A DNA stretch of 64,000 nucleotides, taken from Petroclostridium sp. X23. GTDB lineage: Bacteria; Bacillota; Clostridia; SK-Y3. A program made the translations under genes and the position numbers. The stretch covers positions 4,715,051-4,779,050 of the forward strand of contig NZ_CP124862.1 of assembly GCF_030013905.1 (NCBI RefSeq), written 5' to 3'. Shown one piece after another: positions 33,494 to 41,962 of the stretch (within the stretch, counting starts at the first letter, position 1; each line of letters starts with the position of its first letter). The notes under the pieces were generated by a model. That model saw only the letters and a list, made by a program, of their open reading frames with translations. It was not told the origin of the DNA and searched no databases.

Positions 33494-34039
33494 ATGGAGA
33501 AAAAATTACTTGGATTACAGAATATTCTGAGAAAGAGCGGGATATTAATTAGTTTCTCCGGACGTTTTTCCCAAGGAATCATAGAAGAACTGGGTGAAGC
33601 TATACAGAAGCATATGGAGGCACAAGATACACCTAAAAGCGATGTATTCAATGTTTTTGCCGTATTTATTGAGCAGACTCAAAATATAAAGAATTATACT
33701 TCGCTGAAACAAGGAAGCGAAGGTTATGACAGGATTTCCAATTCGGGGATTGTAAGCATAGGAAAAAGTGATTCGGGTTATTTTATCTGGTCGGGAAATA
33801 TGGTTGAGAATGCTGATAGTACAGCACTTATCGACAAATTAGAGTATGTTAAAAAACTTGATAAGAACGAACTGAAAAAATTATATAAAGAACAGATGAA
33901 AAAAGATGTGCTGCCCGATAGTATGGGAGCCGGTGTGGGACTTATAGAAATGGCAAGAAAAGCAAGCCGGCCGTTAGAATATTCTGTTGAAAAGATTGAT
34001 GATAAATTTTCGTTTTTTGAGTTAAGAGTCATTGTGTAG
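33494..34039 (+). CDS. siaB: SiaB-family protein kinase
   Basis: 181 residues. The segment VFAVFIEQTQNIKNYTSL corresponds to the N-box of GHKL kinases, and SMGAGVGLIEMARKASRP to a glycine-rich ATP lid. This matches the SiaB family, which phosphorylates the small partner SiaC in Pseudomonas. It starts behind GGAGGAGG, and the SiaC-like gene follows 12 bp later. The Pseudomonas set controls biofilm formation through a diguanylate cyclase. Confidence 0.82.
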   Translation: MEKKLLGLQNILRKSGILISFSGRFSQGIIEELGEAIQKHMEAQDTPKSDVFNVFAVFIEQTQNIKNYTSLKQGSEGYDRISNSGIVSIGKSDSGYFIWSGNMVENADSTALIDKLEYVKKLDKNELKKLYKEQMKKDVLPDSMGAGVGLIEMARKASRPLEYSVEKIDDKFSFFELRVIV

Positions 34040-34051
34040 GGAGGAATATTT

Positions 34052-34444
34052 ATGGATAAATTATACATAGAACAGACAAAAGGGACACCTCAAGTTGATT
34101 TCAACCCTGATACAGGAATATTAATCTTAAAGGGGCAGTCTTATCCTGAGAATGCCTTTAAATTCTATGAGCCGATATTCAAATGGACTGAGGAATTTCT
34201 TGAGCAGGTGCACGGGCAGATCACAATAGAGATAGACTTTAGCTTACCATATATTAATTCAAGCAGTTCAAAATGTATTATGATGCTTCTTGATAAATTT
34301 GAAGATGCCTTCAATGAGGGGAAAAAGGTAACCATAAATTGGTATTATGATGAAGACAATGAAAGCAGTTTTGAATGTGCCGAAGAATTTAAAGAAGATT
34401 TAACGCTTCCATTTTATATTTTAAAGGCGGACCATGCGGGTTGA
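34052..34444 (+). CDS. siaC: SiaC-like phosphoprotein (DUF1987)
   Basis: 130 residues, one STAS-like domain. It begins LYIEQTKGTPQVDFNPDTG and has the core GQSYPENAFKFYEPIFKW, the DUF1987 signature. The region LPYINSSSSKCIMMLLDKFE corresponds to the phospho-acceptor site of SiaC (a Thr in Pseudomonas); here one of the serines would have to be the target. Unphosphorylated SiaC activates the diguanylate cyclase SiaD in Pseudomonas. Placement between kinase and phosphatase supports the call. Confidence 0.88.
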   Translation: MDKLYIEQTKGTPQVDFNPDTGILILKGQSYPENAFKFYEPIFKWTEEFLEQVHGQITIEIDFSLPYINSSSSKCIMMLLDKFEDAFNEGKKVTINWYYDEDNESSFECAEEFKEDLTLPFYILKADHAG

Positions 34445-34467
34445 TGTTTTTAGGAGGCGGAACAGTG

Positions 34468-36357
34468 ATGGACAGATTTGCAGAGAATACTAAAGAAAAA
34501 GATAGAGAGAATAAGATTGATGTTTTTGACAATAGTACACTGAAAGTAATTATGTTTGCATGTATCGTTATTTTTCTAGCCGTATTGCTGACCGGCGGAA
34601 TAAGCTATAGCGTTGCAAAGAACGCTATTATCACAAAGCTGAAGGCAAAAGATCTGAAGTATATAGCCCAGTCCATCACCGCTAAAATAGACGGACGTAT
34701 CCAAAGAGCGGTTGAAACATCGCGTGTTTTATCAGAAGACCCGAATGTTATCCGATGGTTGGAAGATGCAGAAAAGGATGAAATGCTGGGTAAGCATGTG
34801 ATGAAGAAAATCACCGACATCGCGCGAAATTACGACTACAGCAATTCTTTTATTGTAAGCTCCGTAACGAATCACTATTGGGCTGAAGACGGGAAACTAA
34901 TAGATACGATGTCTGCTGACGATGAGGATGATACGTGGTTTTTTGATACTATTGCGTCTAAACAGCCTATATCTATTGTAATAGATTCTAACAATGAGCG
35001 TGGAGATACTTTTGTATTTGTGAATGCATTAATGGGAGATGTGAATAACCCTATTGCGGTTACAGGGGTAGGACTTAATTTAAAAGATATTTCGGAAGAG
35101 GTTAAAGGATACAAATTCGGAGAAAACAGCAATATGTGGCTCATTGACAATAAGGGTGACATTTACATTTCGGAAGATGTTGAGCAAATAAGACAGAATA
35201 TTACCAGCTATATTCCTGAGAAAATCGAGAAGCGGTTATTTTCAAATAATAGTAACTTAGCAATGAATTTAGAGGTTCTGGAATACAAGAATAACAATGG
35301 GCAGGTGTATGATCTGGTTTATCAGCCTATTACGGCCACTGACTGGAAACTGGTTCTCCAGGTTCCGCGGAGTGAGAGTATATCCATTGTTAACTCTATC
35401 ATGATCAATACCGGTATCGCCTGCTTTATTACATTGCTCTTAGTCATTGTTATGTTTTATATGATATCACACAAAATAGCAGATCCATATAAGAGAACCC
35501 TTCTTATAAACCGGGAACTGGAGAAAAAAGTAGATGAACGGACCCGCGAATTGAACGAAAAGAATACCAAGCTTGTAGATAGTATTGAATATGCTAAAAT
35601 GATACAAGAATCTATATTACCCCCTGTGGAAGAACTGGCAAAACTTTTTAAAGAATATTTTATTCTTTGGAAGCCTAAAGATATTGTAGGTGGAGATTTT
35701 TACTATACCCGAAGATTAGATAAAGGTTATATCGCAGCTGTAGGAGATTGTACCGGCCACGGGGTACCGGGTGCACTTATGACCATGACGGTCAATTCTA
35801 TATTAAACCATATTGTGGATGAGATTTGTAATGATAATCCTGCTGTTATTCTTAAGGAACTTAACCGGTTATTAAAGCAAGCACTGCGTGGAAGGAATTC
35901 CATCCGTGCATTGGATGATGGGTTGGATGGGATGATCCTTTATATTTCAGAGCATGGGGAAATGTTGTTTGCAGGTGCTAAAGCATCACTATATTATACG
36001 GATAAAAGCGGCGTGCATTTCGTTAAAGGAAATAATAAAGGAATCGGATATGAAAAGACCACAGAAGAATATGAATTTGAATGCGTGAACATTGAGTTTG
36101 ATGATGAGAGCGTATTTTATATCACGACAGATGGTTTTTTAGATCAAAATGGAGATGGCAATCAGTATTCGTTTGGCAGAAAAAGATTTGAGGTAATAAT
36201 AAGTGAATGTATGAATCTCAATCTGGGTCAACAAAAAGATATATTTGAGAAGAAGCTTCAAAGCTACATGGGAAGTGAGCTGCAGAGAGATGATATAACG
36301 GTTTTGGTATTCAAACCGTATACTCCGAAAGCTCGCAGCACTTATGCTGAAGACTGA
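34468..36357 (+). CDS. Membrane PP2C/SpoIIE phosphatase with Cache sensor (SiaA-like)
   Basis: 629 residues from the ATG at 34468, behind AGGAGG. A membrane helix at about 20-45 is followed by an extracellular Cache-type sensor (about 50-300, with DDEDDTWFFDTIASKQP), a second helix at about 305-330, a coiled linker, and a SpoIIE/PP2C phosphatase domain from about 375. The metal-binding motifs are VGGDFYYT and VGDCTGHGVPGALMTMT. SiaA has the same plan and removes the phosphate from SiaC. The stimulus is unknown. Confidence 0.88.
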   Translation: MDRFAENTKEKDRENKIDVFDNSTLKVIMFACIVIFLAVLLTGGISYSVAKNAIITKLKAKDLKYIAQSITAKIDGRIQRAVETSRVLSEDPNVIRWLEDAEKDEMLGKHVMKKITDIARNYDYSNSFIVSSVTNHYWAEDGKLIDTMSADDEDDTWFFDTIASKQPISIVIDSNNERGDTFVFVNALMGDVNNPIAVTGVGLNLKDISEEVKGYKFGENSNMWLIDNKGDIYISEDVEQIRQNITSYIPEKIEKRLFSNNSNLAMNLEVLEYKNNNGQVYDLVYQPITATDWKLVLQVPRSESISIVNSIMINTGIACFITLLLVIVMFYMISHKIADPYKRTLLINRELEKKVDERTRELNEKNTKLVDSIEYAKMIQESILPPVEELAKLFKEYFILWKPKDIVGGDFYYTRRLDKGYIAAVGDCTGHGVPGALMTMTVNSILNHIVDEICNDNPAVILKELNRLLKQALRGRNSIRALDDGLDGMILYISEHGEMLFAGAKASLYYTDKSGVHFVKGNNKGIGYEKTTEEYEFECVNIEFDDESVFYITTDGFLDQNGDGNQYSFGRKRFEVIISECMNLNLGQQKDIFEKKLQSYMGSELQRDDITVLVFKPYTPKARSTYAED

Positions 36358-36375
36358 AGAAAGGTTGAATATCAT

Positions 36376-37998
36376 ATGTCTACAGATATGTTTGAAAAAG
36401 AACTCTTTAAAAAGGAATTTGAAGTATTGGAAGAGGCGGCAGCAGATATCAATGATTTGAGATATGAAGGCAATGAATTGCTGGATAACTACGGTCAGCT
36501 TGTGCTGCAGTATGAAAAGCTCCTTAAGCTGACCAAGAAGATTTTTAGAATAAGTGACACGCAAGGGGAAGAATTAAAAAGACGTGAAAATGAAATCAAA
36601 AACCTTTTGGATAATTCTGATCAAGGCTTTTTAACGTTCGGTAAGGACCTGATTGTGAATAAGGAATATAGTGTTGAGTGTTTTAGGATTTTTAATAAGA
36701 AAATTGCCAATATGAATATCCTTGAACTATTGGCCGGTCTTAATAGTGATCAAAATAATCTTTTTGAGGAAACTTTTAAAAAGGTTTTTGAGGTAGAAGA
36801 TATGGATATCAAAACTTCATATCTTAATAAGCTTCCCAATGTATTGAAAATAAATGATAATTATGTGAGCATAAAGTATAAAATTATACATCAAGACGGG
36901 TTTACCATTAAGAATGATGCGCTGATGTTGGTCTTAACAGATATTACTGAGAAAAGAAAAGCCGAGGATCAGGTGTTATACCTTAGTTATCATGATAAAT
37001 TGACATCTCTTTACAATAGAGCGTACATTGATAGTATTGCATCCCAGCTTCAATCTCATCAAAACATGCCGCTGAGTATCATTCTAGGTGATATGAACGG
37101 ATTGAAGCTTACAAATGATGTATTCGGTCATAAATACGGGGACAAGCTTCTTATTCATATTGCAGAGGTGTTTCTTGCTTGCTGCGGGAGAAATGATATC
37201 GCAGCAAGATGGGGAGGAGATGAGTTTTTGATCATACTTCCCAATACCGGTTATGATAGATGTAAAGCCATATGCGCGGAAATCAAAAAGCAATGCGGCA
37301 ATATTCCGCCTGATCCTATTGAAGTGAGCGTTTCATTAGGAATAGCAACAATGGAAAATCCGAATACAAAAATATCCGAGCTTTTTAATATTGCTGAAAA
37401 CATGATGTACAGCAACAAGCTTGCAGAAAGTAAGAGTGTACGAAGGAAAATTATTTTAGGTATAGAAAAAACACTGCATACAAAGTGCTTTGAAGATAAA
37501 GGTCATATTGAACGCGTCAAAAAGATGGCTTTGGATTTTGCAAAGACTTTGGACATCGCGTCAGATTCCATCGAAATGACGAATCTGCCGCTTCTTGCAT
37601 CGTTTCATGATATAGGTAAAGTAGCGATACCTCAAGAAATATTGGGCAAAGAAGGTTCTCTTACCAATAATGAATGGGAAATAATGAAAAGCCATACCGA
37701 GATAGGATATAGAATGGCACAATCTATTGAAGAGCCTGTATTGGCCCAGGCTATTTTGGCTATGCGCGAGCGCTGGGATGGTGCAGGGTATCCTTATGGT
37801 TTGAAACAGAACCAAATTCCGTACATATCAAGAATCATAGCCATACTTGATGCCTATGACGTAATGACACATCATAGACCATATAAATCCGCTTTGAGCA
37901 AAGAAGATGCATTGAAAGAACTCATGAGATGCAGAGGGACCCAGTTTGATCCGGATCTAATTAGTAAGTTTTTGCAGCATATTCGTAGGGTATCTTAA
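36376..37998 (+). CDS. GGDEF diguanylate cyclase fused to a degenerate HD-GYP domain (SiaD-like position)
   Basis: 540 residues. A coiled N-terminus (about 1-75) and PAS-like region (about 75-195) lead to a GGDEF domain (about 205-355) with LYNRAYIDS and an intact RWGGDEFLIIL. An HD-GYP-type domain follows, with FHDIGKVAIP and KSHTEIG intact, but the usual HHE before DGxGYP is MRERWDGAGYP. That loses two metal-binding histidines, so hydrolysis of cyclic-di-GMP is doubtful. The protein probably makes cyclic-di-GMP under control of the SiaC-like protein. Confidence 0.88.
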   Translation: MSTDMFEKELFKKEFEVLEEAAADINDLRYEGNELLDNYGQLVLQYEKLLKLTKKIFRISDTQGEELKRRENEIKNLLDNSDQGFLTFGKDLIVNKEYSVECFRIFNKKIANMNILELLAGLNSDQNNLFEETFKKVFEVEDMDIKTSYLNKLPNVLKINDNYVSIKYKIIHQDGFTIKNDALMLVLTDITEKRKAEDQVLYLSYHDKLTSLYNRAYIDSIASQLQSHQNMPLSIILGDMNGLKLTNDVFGHKYGDKLLIHIAEVFLACCGRNDIAARWGGDEFLIILPNTGYDRCKAICAEIKKQCGNIPPDPIEVSVSLGIATMENPNTKISELFNIAENMMYSNKLAESKSVRRKIILGIEKTLHTKCFEDKGHIERVKKMALDFAKTLDIASDSIEMTNLPLLASFHDIGKVAIPQEILGKEGSLTNNEWEIMKSHTEIGYRMAQSIEEPVLAQAILAMRERWDGAGYPYGLKQNQIPYISRIIAILDAYDVMTHHRPYKSALSKEDALKELMRCRGTQFDPDLISKFLQHIRRVS

Positions 37999-38020
37999 TC
38001 AGATGTATGATCTTCCTGTT

Positions 38021-38067
38021 GAATGCAAAGGCATTTTTAGCCTAATGGGAACCGGAAGGCCAGAATA
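38021..38067 (+). other. Imperfect hairpin between the two cyclic-di-GMP genes
   Basis: CTTCC and GTT on the left pair with AAC and GGAAG on the right, with AGGC and GCCT around the loop. It lies 43 bp before the next gene. It may be a weak terminator or a leader structure; I do not recognise a riboswitch. Confidence 0.4.
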
Positions 38068-38109
38068 TCTATTAAGGTAATTTTATTAGTAGACAGCGAG
38101 GTTGAGGAG

Positions 38110-39159
38110 ATGAGGGTTAAGAATGTTTATATTGATGAATGTAAGATTGGGGATGTACTTGCGAAAGATATTTATAATCATAACGGAATATTAGTGGTTA
38201 CTGAAAAGACTCAACTCAATGAATACATTATCCGTAAACTAAAATCCCTGGATATCATTGAACTATGTGTTTATGAAAATGATCCCGATCAAAATAAAAC
38301 CGCATATCAGCATAAATATCAGGAAGTAGCAGAAAAATATGATGAAAATATTTCGGCTATTAAAGAAGTGATTACAGACCTAGCGGTAGGCAAACCTTTG
38401 GATTATACTAAAATCGAACAAGCTTCCGAAAATCTGTATGAAGAAATAGATGAGAAAACACATATTATCAGGTGTCTAAGTACAGTAAAGAACTTTGATC
38501 AATATACTTTCCACCATAGTGTAAATGTGGCCCTTTATAGCATGCTGATCGCCAAATGGCTTTATTTGCCGGAAGAAAAGATCAGAGATGCCATTAAAAC
38601 GGGACTGCTTCATGATATGGGCAAATCACTGATACCCATTGAGATTTTAAATAAAAATGCACGTCTAACGGATGAAGAGTACCTTACTATGAAGAAGCAT
38701 CCTATGTACGGATATAATATGGCCAAAGATCTGGCACATGTTTCCGATGAAATTCTGGACGGGATATTAATGCATCATGAAAGAGAAGATGGAACAGGAT
38801 ATCCCTTTGGAATCGGTGGAGATGAAATTACGCTATATGCAAAAATCATTGCGTTAGCTGATGTATACGACGCGCTTACCTCCGAAAGAGTTTATAAAAA
38901 AAGGATCACGCCTTTCGAGACTTTCTCGATTATTGAAAAAACCGGATTGAGGCATTTCGATATAAAAATCATGATGACCTTTCTGCATAATATTGCAAGT
39001 TACTATATAGGCTCTGAAGTGATAATGGATAACGGAAAGCATGGAACGGTTGTCTATGTCACACCCCACAACATTTCTCTTCCAATCATAAAAGTTGATG
39101 ATAAATATATTGATATGTCAAAAGAAAAAAATATTAAAATCATTGAATTGATTGGTTAA
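38110..39159 (+). CDS. HD-GYP domain protein (cyclic-di-GMP phosphodiesterase type)
   Basis: 349 residues. An N-terminal DUF3391-like segment (about 1-60) precedes a complete HD-GYP domain with LLHDMGKSLIP, KKHPMYGYNMAKDL, MHHEREDGTGYPFG and ADVYDALTSERVYKK. All expected metal ligands are present, unlike in the upstream fusion protein. It would hydrolyse cyclic-di-GMP. The ATG at 38110 follows GAGG with 8 bp. The C-terminus has a small beta-rich tail (about 300-349). Confidence 0.9.
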   Translation: MRVKNVYIDECKIGDVLAKDIYNHNGILVVTEKTQLNEYIIRKLKSLDIIELCVYENDPDQNKTAYQHKYQEVAEKYDENISAIKEVITDLAVGKPLDYTKIEQASENLYEEIDEKTHIIRCLSTVKNFDQYTFHHSVNVALYSMLIAKWLYLPEEKIRDAIKTGLLHDMGKSLIPIEILNKNARLTDEEYLTMKKHPMYGYNMAKDLAHVSDEILDGILMHHEREDGTGYPFGIGGDEITLYAKIIALADVYDALTSERVYKKRITPFETFSIIEKTGLRHFDIKIMMTFLHNIASYYIGSEVIMDNGKHGTVVYVTPHNISLPIIKVDDKYIDMSKEKNIKIIELIG

Positions 39160-39236
39160 GTATCAACAATAAAGTAATTTATATTGTATTATTTGATGTT
39201 TTTATATAAAATAATATATTGCAAGATTAAATAAGC

Positions 39237-39257
39237 CTGTAAATGATAATGATAATA
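39237..39257. promoter_or_regulatory. Fur-box-like repeats upstream of aguA
   Basis: AAATGATAATGATAATAG contains two adjacent GATAAT hexamers, as in Fur boxes, but lacks a clear third hexamer in inverted orientation. It lies about 15 bp upstream of the aguA start. Confidence 0.25.
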
Positions 39258-39271
39258 GATGAGGTGTTGAT

Positions 39272-40315
39272 ATGGTTATTGATGATATTCCCGCAAGTTT
39301 GGGATTTCGAATGCCGGCAGAGTGGCATAAACATGCCAGAACTATTATGGCTTGGCCTGTAGTAGAAGCCGAATGGCCGGGACCGCTGGAGGAAATCTTG
39401 GAGGCATATTCAGATGCCGTGAAAAAGATTGCAATGTTCGAACCGGTTACAATGATTGCAAGAGGGGACTTGATGGACCAGGTTCATGATTATTGCGGGT
39501 CAGCGGTTGAAATTATGAAATTTATTAATGATGATTCATGGACAAGGGATAATGGGCCTACCTTTGTGATCAATAATAAGGGTGAGATAGCCGGTATTAA
39601 CTGGATTTTCAATGCGTGGGGAGGAAAATATCCCTGTGAAAACGACAATAGAGTTGCGCCCGCGGTTCTCAAGCACTACAATATTCCCCGCTTTGATGCA
39701 CCCATTGTTATGGAGGGCGGATCAATACATGTTGATGGAGAAGGAACACTGCTTACGACAGAAGAATGTCTATTGAATATTAATCGCAATCCTCATCTGA
39801 CAAGAGAAAAGATAGAAGATAGGGTAAAGAAATATTTAAATATCCAAAAAATCGTGTGGCTGAAAGAAGGACTGTACGGTGACGATACCGATGGGCATAT
39901 TGATAATGTCGCATGTTTCGCGAAACCGGGTGTGATTATAACGCAAGTATGTTCTGATCCCAATGCACCGGATTATCAGCGGTCACAAAATAATCTGGAA
40001 ATACTAAGAAGTACTACTGATGCAAAAGGAAGAACGTTTGAGATCATTGAGATCGAGCAGCCCAACCCGGTGGTATATGATGGGTTACACCTTACATTGA
40101 GTTATCTCAATTTCTATTTTGTGAATGGAGGAATCATTCTTCCTGTTTTTGGTGGTGAGAATAGTACAAAAGATGTGGCTGCCATAGAAAAGTTAAAAGA
40201 GGTTTTTCCTGATAGAAAGATTGTGGCTATTAACGGATTACCCCTTACAAGGGGCGGCGGAAACATACATTGTTTGACGCAGCAGATGCCGGAAGGTATT
40301 CCTGCGAGGTTATGA
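39272..40315 (+). CDS. aguA: Agmatine deiminase
   Basis: 347 residues, normal length. The family features are GFRMPAEWHKHARTIMAWP at the start, NDDSWTRDNGPTFV, the acidic/His motif GDDTDGHIDN and the catalytic cysteine in GGGNIHCLTQQ at the end. The enzyme converts agmatine to N-carbamoylputrescine and ammonia. The next step is encoded 17 bp downstream. Start behind GATGAGGTG. Confidence 0.95.
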   Translation: MVIDDIPASLGFRMPAEWHKHARTIMAWPVVEAEWPGPLEEILEAYSDAVKKIAMFEPVTMIARGDLMDQVHDYCGSAVEIMKFINDDSWTRDNGPTFVINNKGEIAGINWIFNAWGGKYPCENDNRVAPAVLKHYNIPRFDAPIVMEGGSIHVDGEGTLLTTEECLLNINRNPHLTREKIEDRVKKYLNIQKIVWLKEGLYGDDTDGHIDNVACFAKPGVIITQVCSDPNAPDYQRSQNNLEILRSTTDAKGRTFEIIEIEQPNPVVYDGLHLTLSYLNFYFVNGGIILPVFGGENSTKDVAAIEKLKEVFPDRKIVAINGLPLTRGGGNIHCLTQQMPEGIPARL

Positions 40316-40332
40316 GGAAGGAAGTGAAGGAA

Positions 40333-41205
40333 ATGAGTAAGGTTACTGTTGCAGCAACCCAGATGAGCTGCTCGGCGAATATAGAAGAAAATATTGAAAA
40401 GGCTGAGAAGTTGGTGAGAGAGGCTGCGTCCAAAGGAGCTAACATTGTTTTACTGCAAGAGCTTTTTGAGACACCTTATTTTTGTCAGAAAGAAGAAATA
40501 GAACACTTTGATTATGCTACGGAAGTGGAAAACAATAAAGCGATCAATCATTTTAAAAAGATTGCAGCGGAGTTGAAAGTGGTTATTCCTATCAGCTTTT
40601 ATGAAAGGAAAAATAATGCAAGGTATAACGCTATTGCAGTGATTGATGCCGATGGAAGCGTATTGGGTGTATATAGGAAGACACATATTCCTGATGGGCC
40701 GGGATACGAAGAGAAATTTTACTTTAATCCCGGTGATACAGGCTTTAAGGTATGGCATACACAGTATGCGAAAATAGGAATAGGAATTTGTTGGGATCAG
40801 TGGTATCCTGAAACCGCTAGATGTCTCACGCTCATGGGGGCGGAAATTTTATTATATCCTACTGCCATCGGTTCGGAACCGGAGGAGTCTGATGTAGATT
40901 CCAAAAATCACTGGCAGATTTGTATGCAAGGACATGCAGGCGCAAATATCATCCCTGTGGTTGCATCCAACAGAATTGGAAAAGAGGTTCAATGTGATTC
41001 GGAGATTACGTTTTATGGGTCTTCTTTTATCGCAAATCACTTAGGTGAAAAGGTTACCGAGGCAGACAGGGTCTCGGAACAGGTGCTTATAGCAGAATTT
41101 GATTTAAAAGAAATTGATAAGTATAGGACATCATGGGGTATCTTTAGAGACCGGAGACCGGAGATGTATAAAGCCATTATGACATATGATGGCGTGGTAA
41201 AATAA
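40333..41205 (+). CDS. aguB: N-carbamoylputrescine amidase
   Basis: 290 residues from the ATG at 40333, behind GAAGG; upstream in-frame codons overlap aguA and are unlikely to be translated. The nitrilase triad is visible: Glu in LLQELFETPYF, Lys in YRKTHIPDGPGYEEKF and Cys in GIGICWDQWYPE. It hydrolyses N-carbamoylputrescine to putrescine, carbon dioxide and ammonia. Together with aguA it forms a two-step agmatine route to putrescine. Confidence 0.95.
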   Translation: MSKVTVAATQMSCSANIEENIEKAEKLVREAASKGANIVLLQELFETPYFCQKEEIEHFDYATEVENNKAINHFKKIAAELKVVIPISFYERKNNARYNAIAVIDADGSVLGVYRKTHIPDGPGYEEKFYFNPGDTGFKVWHTQYAKIGIGICWDQWYPETARCLTLMGAEILLYPTAIGSEPEESDVDSKNHWQICMQGHAGANIIPVVASNRIGKEVQCDSEITFYGSSFIANHLGEKVTEADRVSEQVLIAEFDLKEIDKYRTSWGIFRDRRPEMYKAIMTYDGVVK

Positions 41206-41358
41206 GGCGAAGACCTTCGGCTTGTAACATATGTTACCGAATAATCACAAAATTATTTATAAAATATACTTAATAATCAGTCATTATAAAGCGTATTTAC
41301 ATACTATCTGTAAATCAAGCTTTTTAATTAATAAATAAAAAATGGAGGGTGTATATTT

Positions 41359-41550
41359 ATGAGTATCACAAAAGACATGACGATCGGGGAATTGGTAAGA
41401 ACCTATCCTCAAGTAATCGAAACATTGATGAGTTTTGGAATGGGCTGTGTGGGCTGCCCGTCAGCGCAAGCTGAAACAATAGAAGAAGCAGCTATGGTTC
41501 ATGCGATTGACATTGAAAAACTGGTAGATGCACTAAATAAAGCGGTATAA
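41359..41550 (+). CDS. DUF1858 small redox-type protein
   Basis: 63 residues, with the DUF1858 core MTIGELVRTYPQVIETLMSF and the paired cysteines GMGCVGCPSAQ. This is a small stand-alone domain often found with hybrid cluster proteins and other redox enzymes in anaerobes, and the CxxC is thought to form a disulfide. No such enzyme lies beside it. It starts behind GGAGGG. Confidence 0.88.
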   Translation: MSITKDMTIGELVRTYPQVIETLMSFGMGCVGCPSAQAETIEEAAMVHAIDIEKLVDALNKAV

Positions 41551-41734
41551 TATTAGTGGGGCGGTTTGAAATGCGCCCGCGGATGTTGATGCCGAATAGT
41601 ATGGATATCTTGCTGTTTATAAAAGAAATGGTTCCTGATGTGATATTGGGAGCCATTTCTTTTACAGATAAAAAACTCTAAAGTTATTAAGAACCAATAT
41701 GTTAATTCTTATTTCAATATATCTGTTTTATTAT

Positions 41735-41811
41735 CGCAGGGGTGGACGGCCCTGTCCACCCGCCGTACTATTACCCTATCTACGGGCGGACAGAGTCGTC
41801 CGTTCCTACGC
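41735..41811. repeat. GC-rich REP-like double hairpin
   Basis: Each half is itself palindromic (GGGTGGACGGCCCTGTCCACCC and GGGCGGACAGAGTCGTCC), and the two halves are imperfect inverted copies of one another. Base composition differs sharply from the AT-rich surroundings. Similar sequence occurs in shorter form at 16519-16544. Confidence 0.6.
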
Positions 41812-41892
41812 AATCTAAACTATTAGCGTGATATATAACTTAGTAAATTGCAAGTATAAAGTTCGTTATTTGTAGATTTATTTAAACTTAAT

Positions 41893-41921
41893 TTGACAAA
41901 TTGTATATCAGAGAATATATT
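41893..41921 (+). promoter_or_regulatory. Sigma-A promoter of the aminotransferase gene
   Basis: TTGACA at 41893 and TATATT at 41916 with a 17-bp spacer, about 42 bp before the chosen start codon. Confidence 0.7.
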
Positions 41922-41962
41922 GTAATCAAAAAGGATACTATTTGCTAAAGAGGTGCATGAGA

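Larger units (their letters stand above)
41551..41962 (+). other. Intergenic region with GC-rich element and promoter
   Basis: About 410 bp. It contains the hairpin element at 41735-41811 and the promoter at 41893-41921. The sequence after the DUF1858 gene has GGTTCCTGATGTGATATTGGGAGCC-type pairing at 41629-41653, a possible weak terminator. Confidence 0.5.
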
